Below, piece after piece: positions 1 to 7,709 of a stretch of DNA of 50,679 nt (the first letter of the stretch is position 1; every line of letters begins with the position of its first letter). Source of the stretch: Stentor roeselii. Taxonomy: Eukaryota; Ciliophora; Heterotrichea; Heterotrichida; Stentoridae. A program made the translations under genes and the position numbers. The DNA is taken from contig RSEH01000313.1 in the NCBI GenBank assembly GCA_006503475.1, positions 1-50,679 on the forward strand. Direction: 5' to 3'. The notes under the pieces were generated by a model. It worked only from the letters and a program-made list of their open reading frames with translations. It was not told the origin of the DNA and did not search any database.

Positions 1-137
1 TGGTAAGTGTAAAGGCATGATTGGAAGTGAGTTTTTTCCAGTAAATTAAACTTATGTTCTTAGTAAAAGGAATAATTTTAGTTTATAAGTTGATTATTAA
101 AAAATTATTACTAATACTTACAATTCAAACTCTAAGT

Positions 138-1040
138 CTAAAGTAAAAGATTTCCCATAACCATAGAAAATATCATCTTGTTCAAGCAAAACATGGTAAA
201 ACCTGAATATAGTCCTTTATACCCATATTTCTGCATAATCTCTTTATAAACTTGTTGATATGTCTTGCTACTTTCATATGTCCCAGCAGTTTGAAGTTTA
301 ATCCTAAGAACTTCAACAGGATAAACAACAGCTGAAAGTAAACAAGCAACAAAACAAGAAATAAGCATATTCTCAATCCCAACTCCTTTCCCAGAATTCA
401 AAATAAATACCAAGCTATAATTCGAAGAGTTAAAACTTCTAAAAAAAGCAGATCCAAGAGCGCCTTTATAAATAACCTTCAAGTTATTTTCTTGCTTCAA
501 AACATCTAAAGCATGAGAAAAACTATCATATTTCCTATTGCTATCCAAAAAATGACTGAAAGTTTGAGATCTAACCAGAACAGCTTCAAAAGGTGTGCTT
601 ATTATTCCAGAAACCCATCCTCCAAAAAACATAGTTCCTTGAATCGTAAGAAAAACTTCCATATTCTTCTTTTCTTCGCGATAAGACCGGGCCATTTCAA
701 TAGCGTAAGATTGAATGATAATGTTGGAAATAAAAGTTGTTGATTTTGATAGAAAAAGACTGTCAAGTCCTCTATAAAAACCTTTCAAGCCTTCTTGAGA
801 CATTGTGGATTTGAAAAGGCTTAAAATTGACTGCTTTGGAGATGAAATGATTTTGTTGGACTTCAAAAAGTCAGCTGGAAGCCCTGCGGTATTCGCGATC
901 ATTAAGGATATGTATCGGGCTGTGTAGGATGTCGGCTCTTTTGTCGGTTTCAGCTCTGGATGAGAGGACTCTGAATCGGATTGGAAATCGTTTTGGTCTA
1001 AGGTGAATGATGAGTTCACATCTTCGTTTGAGGAGTCCAT
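138..1040 (-). CDS. Mitochondrial carrier (SLC25-like) protein
   Basis: A 300-residue protein, about the family's usual length. Two of the three carrier signature segments are visible: TPFEAVLVRSQ near residues 148-158 and YPVEVLRIKLQ near 240-250, each fitting PxD/ExxxxRxQ. A weak first copy, LPADFLKSNK, lies near residue 53 and has lost the basic end. Short glycine-containing turns (GFYRG, GLYSG) follow the repeats, as expected in this family. The family exchanges solutes across the mitochondrial inner membrane by a six-helix alternating mechanism; the substrate cannot be told from sequence. An acidic, serine-rich N-terminus of about 35 residues precedes the carrier fold. It starts in an AATAAATG context and ends in TAG. 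It is divergent from the gene at 1168, with 127 bp between starts. The degenerate first repeat suggests a divergent subfamily. Family call firm, substrate unknown. Confidence 0.85.
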   Translation of the reverse strand: MDSSNEDVNSSFTLDQNDFQSDSESSHPELKPTKEPTSYTARYISLMIANTAGLPADFLKSNKIISSPKQSILSLFKSTMSQEGLKGFYRGLDSLFLSKSTTFISNIIIQSYAIEMARSYREEKKNMEVFLTIQGTMFFGGWVSGIISTPFEAVLVRSQTFSHFLDSNRKYDSFSHALDVLKQENNLKVIYKGALGSAFFRSFNSSNYSLVFILNSGKGVGIENMLISCFVACLLSAVVYPVEVLRIKLQTAGTYESSKTYQQVYKEIMQKYGYKGLYSGFTMFCLNKMIFSMVMGNLLL

Positions 1041-1167
1041 TTATTGGTCATGATGTGATGTGGATAATGAAAGGTGAATAATTAATTTTTAGTTGGTAAT
1101 ATTTCATCTCTTGAATGACTATTAACCATATTCAACAAGTATTTTCAGCATGATAAACCAGTAAAGA

Positions 1168-1629
1168 ATGTCCTTATCACGTAAGACAATTTCAGACATT
1201 CCATCACTAGAAACCCTAGAAAAATCCTTAAAAGACTCAATTCCAGAAGGTTCAGAGGCCTCTGATTATCCCTTAATAACATCTTTTCTATCAAAAAACT
1301 CATCCTACCTAGAATTTCAAGACCGTGACCTTCTGTCCTCAACAAAATCAACCTTAAATCACTACTGTTTATTTTCACTTCTGGCGCCAACAGTGATATA
1401 CTTATCACTACCAGTTCAATTTTCATCCTTTTCTAAATTTACAAAGTCCTTCATAATTGGAAGTCTTTACTTGATTCCAACCTCTTTATTCGTTTCTTAT
1501 TATTTGCAGACAAACAAGCGACTGATGATTTACGAGTATCTCAAATATCATGAAAAAGTGAAGATTTTTCTGAAGACTTCTGATCGTTCTGTGCTTAACC
1601 CTCACTATGAAGACGACGATAATTATTAA
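1168..1629 (+). CDS. Small two-pass membrane protein, unknown function
   Basis: A 153-residue protein that I do not recognise. Visible features are an N-terminal 65-residue hydrophilic, Ser/Glu-rich stretch, then two hydrophobic segments near residues 67-86 and 91-113, and a basic then acidic C-terminal tail ending in Asp-Asp-Asp-Asn-Tyr. Two closely spaced membrane helices suggest a hairpin membrane protein with both ends on the same side; this is inference. It is the first member of a tight plus-strand run, and only 14 bases separate its stop codon from the next start at 1644. It ends with TAA. No intron is needed to keep the frame. Confidence 0.7.
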   Translation: MSLSRKTISDIPSLETLEKSLKDSIPEGSEASDYPLITSFLSKNSSYLEFQDRDLLSSTKSTLNHYCLFSLLAPTVIYLSLPVQFSSFSKFTKSFIIGSLYLIPTSLFVSYYLQTNKRLMIYEYLKYHEKVKIFLKTSDRSVLNPHYEDDDNY

Positions 1630-1643
1630 TCTTACAAATCTTA

Positions 1644-3381
1644 ATGAAATCTAAATCTTATCAAAAACTCGCTTCTTCTAGGAACTCTATTGTTTCTATT
1701 GAGAATCTCAAGTTTAAGTCTGAATGTCAGTCGTCTAGGGGATTGAAACTTCAAGAACTTAGGAAAAGAAAACTTTTAAATGAACCTGAAGTCAATAATC
1801 AAGTAGCTGCAAAAGTCGTTAAGGAGTATCTGCTGCCGATGTTTGAGTCAAAATTCCGCAACAAATCATCAAACGACCGTCAAAAAGTTTACGGTTTCGA
1901 CCACCGAAGAAGTCTGAGCATCGTCCCAGGTACCGTTTACGACGAACTAAAACTTATAGAAAACCTATCCGAAGAAAACAAGCACCTAAGAGCAGTTCTC
2001 GATTCCCTTCACCAAGAAAACCGTGAACTAATGCAAGAAAAAGAGTCAGTCTCGAAAGAACTCCAAAGAAAAAACGAGGAAATATTAAACTTGACGATCA
2101 GTTTAGAGTTAATTTCAGATGAAAACCGTCATCTTGCCCGAACAATCCAGAAACTTCACCAAAAACTTGCCTTTGGACATGACCGCGAGATAAGCAAGCG
2201 AATCCAATCTCAGATAAGCCTTGAAAACATGAAATTCAAGCAAGACCTGCAAGATTTCAAATCAAAAAATGATATCCGACTATTTTTATCTTATTTCTTT
2301 AACTCTTTCACATCAGCTCACTGATCAAATCTACAAACTTGTTCACGAAAACGGTTTTTTAGCTGTTGAAAACGAAATCATGGAAGAAAAAATCAAAGGG
2401 ATTCATTATTTCTTTGAACATTTCTGTGGAAAACTCTCGGTTCAAGAAAAACTCTCAGATGAAGTAAGAATTGTTGTGAAGTCTATTCAAAAATTGGCTG
2501 TTTATGATGAAGAGCTTCATGAAAAACTTGAAGATTCGACTTATAAGCAACAAACAGTTGAAGTCGACTTTTTGAATCTTTCGAAGTTGACTGAAATTAT
2601 TTTGGCTCATAAAGAAAGGGTTCAAAAAACTGCTATTGATAAAATTCGATTTTTACAGAAAGAATTCGCGAGTTCTAAAGAATCTGAGATGAAACTTCAG
2701 GGTAGTTTAGAGGAATGTAAAAAAAGACTACTTGAAACTTCTGAAGAACTTAAAACTCTTAAGATTCGGTCTAGAAAGTCGAAAGTTGTTAAAAGTAGCT
2801 CGGATGAGAAGTTTTGTGCGATATGCTTTCAGGTATTTAATGATATGGAAAATTTCAACTGGAGTTGTAGGACTCATAAAAGTCAGCTCACTGAGGATCG
2901 GTATTGGTGTTGTAATGGGGTGGGAAAAGATGCTCCAGGCTGCATTTTTTCAAAGCACATGACAAACGAAGAGCTATCAGAACAAGTAGAAGACAAGAAA
3001 TACGTCCAGTTCTGTGTAGGATGCAAAACAACAGGCCACCTAATAAAAGACTGTTTTAAAGACCCTAACATTCAATCAGGTCCGACAGTTCTCGAAGAAG
3101 TAGAAAGACTGAAGGTTTTATCCTCAAGTAAGAAAAAGCAGTTAAACCAAGGAGTAGAGCTTCAAGAACGAGCGATTGATTTGTCGAATAGAGCAGTTTC
3201 TGCTTTCGCGTTCAATCGAATCTATGACTCTGAAGACGAAATTGAAGAACTTGAAGGCACTTACTTTAGAGACTTGGTTGATATCAAAGAACTTCTTGAA
3301 ATTCCTAGAAATAAGCAACTTGAGTACCGTAAAAGTATTCATTTCAAGAAAAGAAGGTTTTTAAGTAAACTTTTAGACTAA
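1644..3381 (+). CDS. Coiled-coil protein with CHORD-like and CCHC zinc modules; candidate AT-AC intron
   Basis: Two overlapping open frames, 1644-2324 and 2269-3381, are best joined by removing 2272-2311 (listed separately). This gives exon 1 at 1644-2271, exon 2 at 2312-3381 and 565 residues. The join reads SKND-QLTDQIYKL and keeps the coiled coil unbroken. Residues from about 100 to 370 are heptad-rich coiled coil. A cysteine/histidine cluster begins near residue 376: CAIC, then SCRTH, then WCC, then GC and SKH. Its spacing resembles CHORD-type zinc domains, but I call it CHORD-like only. Near residue 445 a CVGCKTTGHLIKDC segment fits the CX2CX4HX4C zinc knuckle. A second coiled-coil tail follows. 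The function is unknown; a cytoskeletal or RNA-bound scaffold is possible. It sits 14 bases after the previous stop and 15 bases before the eS27 start. Confidence 0.75.
2272..2311 (+). other. Candidate U12-type AT-AC intron, 40 nt
   Basis: Begins ATATCC, matching the first six bases of the minor-spliceosome donor ATATCCTTT, and ends in AC after CTTTCAC. TTTCTTTAAC at 2294-2303 matches the U12 branch consensus TTCCTTAAC, with the putative branch A at 2302, nine bases from the end. Its length of 40 gives exactly the +1 phase needed to join the two reading frames. No GT dinucleotide occurs from 2231 to 2340, so no ordinary GT-AG donor lies where the frames overlap. An insertion or deletion in the A6 run at 2264-2269 is the main alternative. 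Even then, the retained segment would insert hydrophobic residues (DYFYLISLTL) into a coiled coil. Confidence 0.6.
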
Positions 3382-3396
3382 TTTGCTTACAAATAA

Positions 3397-3645
3397 ATGG
3401 ATATCGATCTTCTGCACCCTTCTGCTGAAGAGCAAAGAATCGCTCATAAGAAAAAACGATTGGTGCAAGGTCCTAACTCGTATTTTATGGACATTAAGTG
3501 CCCCGGATGCTATGCACTTACAACTGCCTTTAGTCATGCTCAAACAGTCATCACCTGCGAAGGATGCCAGACAGTTTTAGCAAGACCTTCAGGTGGCAAA
3601 TGCAAGCTGACGGTAGGTTGTTCATTCAGAAGAAAGACTGATTAA
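3397..3645 (+). CDS. RPS27: 40S ribosomal protein eS27
   Basis: An 82-residue protein that is essentially colinear with eukaryotic eS27 (usually about 84). Recognisable blocks are [37 protein letters not shown] and the C-terminal GCSFRRK. The zinc-binding cysteines are present as CPGC near residue 35 and CEGC near residue 54. eS27 is a component of the small ribosomal subunit and takes part in rRNA processing. The start is in an AATAAATG context, 15 bases after the upstream stop. It ends in TAA, followed 14 bases later by another ATG. The gene is intact and without introns. Confidence 0.97.
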   Translation: MDIDLLHPSAEEQRIAHKKKRLVQGPNSYFMDIKCPGCYALTTAFSHAQTVITCEGCQTVLARPSGGKCKLTVGCSFRRKTD

Positions 3646-3659
3646 TAAGTAGATAGTTT

Positions 3660-3743
3660 ATGTTTAGATTCAATGCTGAGGCAATGAGGAAGTTTGATTG
3701 GATGAAAAGAATTTGTAAGAAGCGAAATTTCATCAAGACCTAA
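3660..3743 (+). CDS. Possible micro-gene, 27 residues
   Basis: A short ORF of 27 codons after eS27, ending in TAA. It encodes a basic, aromatic-rich peptide (FNAEAMRKFDWMKRICKKRN in its middle) that I do not recognise. In its favour, its ATG follows the eS27 stop by 14 bases, the same spacing as the two upstream gene junctions (14 and 15 bases), and the composition looks like protein. Against it, the length is close to chance and no family is recognised. It could also be a leftover exon. Confidence 0.3.
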   Translation: MFRFNAEAMRKFDWMKRICKKRNFIKT

Positions 3744-3888
3744 AAACTTAAAGTATCTTAAAACATTAACAATTAAATTACTTAGTTCTGAGAAGAATCA
3801 TAAAACAATGGAATTCATTCCTTCATTTAAACTCTTTTCTCCTTTATTTCTCTTGATTTCTTAATAATTAACGTAGTTTACATCTAGA

Positions 3889-4620
3889 ATGAGCGTGATG
3901 GATTTGAAGACTTTGTACAGACACAACATTGAATTATTACTGCCAAAAAGCAACCAAATCATTAAAAACATCGGAAAACGAATCATGTTGCCTACAATAA
4001 GCCCCAGAGAACGAACATTAATAATTAAAGCTCCAAAAGTTTACAGAAAAAACCTTCAAAACGTGGTAGAAAGAGGAGAATACACTCAAAGATGCCAAAA
4101 TGAAGATATTCAAAAATTAAAAGAGTTATTTGAAAGGTCTATCAACAAAGATCAGGCAACTTTAAAAACACTTCCAACAATAAACAGAAGTCCTTTAAGG
4201 GTAAAATCAACTGAACCTACAAAGAAAAATAATCAAAAAATCATGATTACTACTTACAGAAGGTTTCAAGGAACTAAACCTTTGATTAACAAGAAGAAGG
4301 ACAAAAACAATAAACCGATTTTTTCTTTGAATTCTTTGTCTGTTGTTAGTAGAAGTTTAAGCAAAAAGTCGTTTGAAAAAAGCATCATTCAAGCGAAAGA
4401 GCTGCATGAAAAAAAAGCTTTAGAGAGTAGGATTCAGGTCAGTAAAAGAAATTTACTTTCGGAAAGAGATGAGTCTTTCAAAAGGAATAGGGCTAAAAAT
4501 AATGAAGCTAGACAAAGTGGGGGAATTGATAAGGAAGAATCTAAAGGTATTCAAAAAGAAATTCTTAGTGAAAGTGATGAAGATAGAATGGAAATTTATC
4601 ATGAATTTAAGTTTGTTTAG
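3889..4620 (+). CDS. Basic hypothetical protein
   Basis: A 243-residue, strongly lysine/arginine-rich protein that I do not recognise. It has no hydrophobic segment or cysteine cluster. The first 50 residues (LLPKSNQIIKNIGKR, ISPRERTLIIKAP) alternate basic and aliphatic residues. The middle is Ser/Lys/Asn-rich and looks disordered, and the end is acidic with a short helical stretch. Such composition is common in ciliate cytoskeletal or nucleic-acid-associated proteins, but nothing specific supports either. It lies on its own after a 145-base AT-rich leader. It is convergent with the EF-hand gene that ends at 4795, leaving 174 bases between stops. It ends in TAG. Confidence 0.65.
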   Translation: MSVMDLKTLYRHNIELLLPKSNQIIKNIGKRIMLPTISPRERTLIIKAPKVYRKNLQNVVERGEYTQRCQNEDIQKLKELFERSINKDQATLKTLPTINRSPLRVKSTEPTKKNNQKIMITTYRRFQGTKPLINKKKDKNNKPIFSLNSLSVVSRSLSKKSFEKSIIQAKELHEKKALESRIQVSKRNLLSERDESFKRNRAKNNEARQSGGIDKEESKGIQKEILSESDEDRMEIYHEFKFV

Positions 4621-4794
4621 TGGAAAATTAAGGTTTTTAAAGTTATCATATTTTCGAAAATATAATAATCTTTAAGGTATTAAATGCATTTATTTTTTAG
4701 TTTTGTATAAGATATACTTACAGATTAACTACTAATCTTAAACATTACTCGAAGCTATTCTTTAATAAAGCCTTTTAACCCAATCAAACATTCA

Positions 4795-7620
4795 TTAATG
4801 ACTAAAAATATCCATCAATCCATTCAAATCAATCATAAAATCTTCTCCATCAACAAATTTTCGACTAAGAGTCAAAACATTGTTAATCAAAAAAGGTTCA
4901 ATATTTTCCTCATACAAAGCACTTTTAAATCCAAGAAAGCTAATTTTCCCTTGACTTTCATCAAAGATTTTAGAAATCAAATTAAACCCTCCCTGTTCCT
5001 TAAAGATCAAAATAAACTCCTTATCAGCTCCATTCAAATCCTTCCTTTCTGAACTCAAGATTGAAAAAGTATGTCTTTTAATCCTACATTCAGCGAAGCA
5101 AGAATAACAAGAATTTCTTTTACATTCTCTGCAAATTCTATCAGCATTTTTATTGCAAATAGTACAAAAATATCCATTTTCGCTCTGATAGCTTTTCTGA
5201 CTGCAAACTGAAACATTTTCCTGAAGATCTGAATGTTTATCCTGTGACATCTTTTCAATATCTTGAAAACTTTCATGATTTTCTTTTTCTTCTCTTTGAT
5301 TACACAATTTCCTTTCCTTTTGCCTTAAATTAAACTTTTTCATAGCAGGAACAATGACTTGAAGAGCATCTTCAACCTTTTTCTTTTCTTTCAAATACCG
5401 AATCCTTGCAATATACCTTCTAATCTTCTTCTGAATAATAACAATCGCTATAAAACGGTTCTCCTTATCAAGTCTCTCTTCTTTATCTGCAATGGCCTCC
5501 GCTCGAACTTTACTATTCACAAAGTCTCTTTTTTTAAACTCGGCTTCGACAGTCACAGAAGCCTTTTCTCGATTTAATTTCTGAATTTTTTCTTGAAGAA
5601 CTGAAAAATTCATAGCAAAACTTGACTTTTCTTGCATTCCTTTCTGGAATAGTTGATCTCGCTTTTGCTGATTTTCGATTAACTCGAGTTCTAGATCTTT
5701 TTTTAGATCGGAATTTGAAATGCTTTTTATTTGGCGGGATTCTAAGGCGTTTTCGAGAAGTTTTATTCGGTTTAGAAGTTTTTGCTCGGTTTCGATTTTT
5801 GATTTGAGTTTGGTTGCTAGCTTTGGGATATCTCGGTGAAGCATTTTTCCTCTTAGCTTCATGTCGAGGACTTGCTCTTCGAAGATTATTGGGTTGTTTA
5901 TATCGAGATTTCCTATAAGTGCCCGGTATTCCTTTTGCACTTGCAATTTCGGGTCAAGTATTTTAAAAAATTCCTCTTCCGAAACCACTCCATCAGAGTT
6001 AGAGTCAAGAGTCCTAAGTAGCAAAGCCTTATCATCCTCTGAAATTTTAATCTGAATTCCAGCAAGTCCATTCCTAATTTCAGTAATCGTTAAAATTTTA
6101 TCTCCATCAACATCAATTTGATTAAAAAGGTCTCTTAAAGTGCATCCTTGTTTTTCAATCTTTTCAATAACCTGATCAATCGGGTTTTCCTTCATCACTT
6201 CCGAGCCGACTGATTCAAGTTCTGAAAGAGTATCGATGAGATTATCAGGCATCATGCCAGCTCTCATATATCTCCCATCTCCTAATTTGACAATTGCTTT
6301 AATTGATTCAAGTTTCTTTACTTTTTCAAGAAGAGTGTCTTGAAACTTCAATAATTCACCTTGTTGATCTATGAGTTTTTTATGGTCAATTATCAGGTTT
6401 TGATAAATTTTTATCTTTTTTCTGGCTTCTTCGTGATAGTCTACTTCTCCTCTTTTCATGTCTTTTCCCATTGTTAGAAGCTTTTCGGTTTCTTCGAGAC
6501 GCTTTTCTTCTTCGAGGATTTCAGAAAAAATGAATTCTTCACTGGTTTTTATGCTTAGAATTTTTATTGCTTGAAGCATGGATCCGGAGAGCTTGTCTGC
6601 CACTAGCCTCACATCTGAACTACCTGTGCTCGCTGCTAGTTGATGCAATTTATAAGCTCCTTGAGTAAAAGCTTTAGGCTTCGGTGCAGGAGGAACCGGC
6701 GGACTAACTTTAAACCTATCTGGAACTCTATCAGGTGGCTGGTAATTTCTTTCATTATTCAGCAGTTTTTTTTGAAATTCATTCATTTTCTTAAAATCAT
6801 TATCAGCTTTTTTCTTCTTATCATCGAAAATCGATCTTAAATTCGCTAAATTCGCTTTATGGTCTTCTTCAAGTTTAGCCTGATCTTCAATTTTTTTCGT
6901 TTTCAGGTCCTGTGAATTCGAAATCTTAATCGGAGGAATCGAGATTTTTTCATTAGGTGCTTGATTCGTTGCTTTTGCAGGTTTTTCTACTTGAAAACTG
7001 AAAGTTCCTTGCGATTTAGACGATTCCACCTGAAAACTTTGTATTTTTTTCGGAATTTCTTGATTTTTCACAGATTTTTCTTTATTTTCTATTTTTTTCC
7101 CTCTACTTTCTCTTCTTTCCTTAATTTCATAACTTTTTTCCTTATTTTCACTATTTTTTTCCTTGTTTTCCATTGTTTTTTTCTTAGTAATGGCGGGAAG
7201 TTCTTTTTTCTGAACAATTTTCAATTTTGCAGCAGTTTGAGGTCTATTATTTCGAGTGACCTTTTTAGCTGCTTCTTCTTTTTTCATTTTAATCAAAGCT
7301 TGTTTAGCTTTTTGTATTCTTTGATTTTGCAAGTCGATTTCTTCCTGTGTGGGTTGATTGTACTTACTGTCCTCGTTTTCTTCAGGGTGTTCTTCGATGG
7401 GCACCTCGTATCTCTGGCCAGGCAGTTCGTGTTCTTCAAAATTCCCTGTTTTAGACACCGAGTAGTTCATGGTAACCGAAGAGGCTTTAAGACTATCAGG
7501 GTCTTCCAAAGCGTTATCATAGTCCTCTTCATAGAGTTCTTCATAGTTCTCAACATGTCCAAGCTTATCAGGACTACTTTGAAACTTGTTATACCCAACT
7601 TTTTCATCTTCGTCACTCAT
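4795..7620 (-). CDS. EF-hand, IQ and B-box-type zinc finger coiled-coil protein
   Basis: A 941-residue multidomain protein. Residues 1-330 are charged and low in complexity, with repeated KEK/NKEKS runs that look disordered. Coiled coil spans roughly 340-480. Two EF-hands follow at about 497-560. The first calcium loop is DVDGDKILTITE and the second DSNSDGVVSEEE, both with acidic residues at loop positions 1, 3, 5 and 12 or acceptable substitutes, so calcium binding is likely. A second coiled coil covers about 580-720. An IQ-type motif (IQKKIRRYIARIRYL) near 730 is a probable calmodulin-binding site. A cysteine/histidine module near 817-850 (CTIC, CREC, CYSCF, then RH) resembles a B-box zinc finger. 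The combination suggests a calcium-regulated cytoskeletal or ciliary scaffold, which is inference. It is divergent from the kinase-like gene at 7710, with 89 bases between. Confidence 0.75.
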   Translation of the reverse strand: MSDEDEKVGYNKFQSSPDKLGHVENYEELYEEDYDNALEDPDSLKASSVTMNYSVSKTGNFEEHELPGQRYEVPIEEHPEENEDSKYNQPTQEEIDLQNQRIQKAKQALIKMKKEEAAKKVTRNNRPQTAAKLKIVQKKELPAITKKKTMENKEKNSENKEKSYEIKERRESRGKKIENKEKSVKNQEIPKKIQSFQVESSKSQGTFSFQVEKPAKATNQAPNEKISIPPIKISNSQDLKTKKIEDQAKLEEDHKANLANLRSIFDDKKKKADNDFKKMNEFQKKLLNNERNYQPPDRVPDRFKVSPPVPPAPKPKAFTQGAYKLHQLAASTGSSDVRLVADKLSGSMLQAIKILSIKTSEEFIFSEILEEEKRLEETEKLLTMGKDMKRGEVDYHEEARKKIKIYQNLIIDHKKLIDQQGELLKFQDTLLEKVKKLESIKAIVKLGDGRYMRAGMMPDNLIDTLSELESVGSEVMKENPIDQVIEKIEKQGCTLRDLFNQIDVDGDKILTITEIRNGLAGIQIKISEDDKALLLRTLDSNSDGVVSEEEFFKILDPKLQVQKEYRALIGNLDINNPIIFEEQVLDMKLRGKMLHRDIPKLATKLKSKIETEQKLLNRIKLLENALESRQIKSISNSDLKKDLELELIENQQKRDQLFQKGMQEKSSFAMNFSVLQEKIQKLNREKASVTVEAEFKKRDFVNSKVRAEAIADKEERLDKENRFIAIVIIQKKIRRYIARIRYLKEKKKVEDALQVIVPAMKKFNLRQKERKLCNQREEKENHESFQDIEKMSQDKHSDLQENVSVCSQKSYQSENGYFCTICNKNADRICRECKRNSCYSCFAECRIKRHTFSILSSERKDLNGADKEFILIFKEQGGFNLISKIFDESQGKISFLGFKSALYEENIEPFLINNVLTLSRKFVDGEDFMIDLNGLMDIFSH

Positions 7621-7709
7621 TTATAACAAATCTGACCTAATTTAATAAGTCTTTCTCTTAAAAACTCGAAAATCACTTCCATAATTTCAATCTTTCTAAT
7701 AAAACTTTA

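Noticed and set aside
2272-2316. Alternative AT-AG version of the intron ending at CAG 2316 (45 nt)
   Set aside because: A length of 45 does not give the +1 phase needed to join the frames; the AC end at 2311 does.
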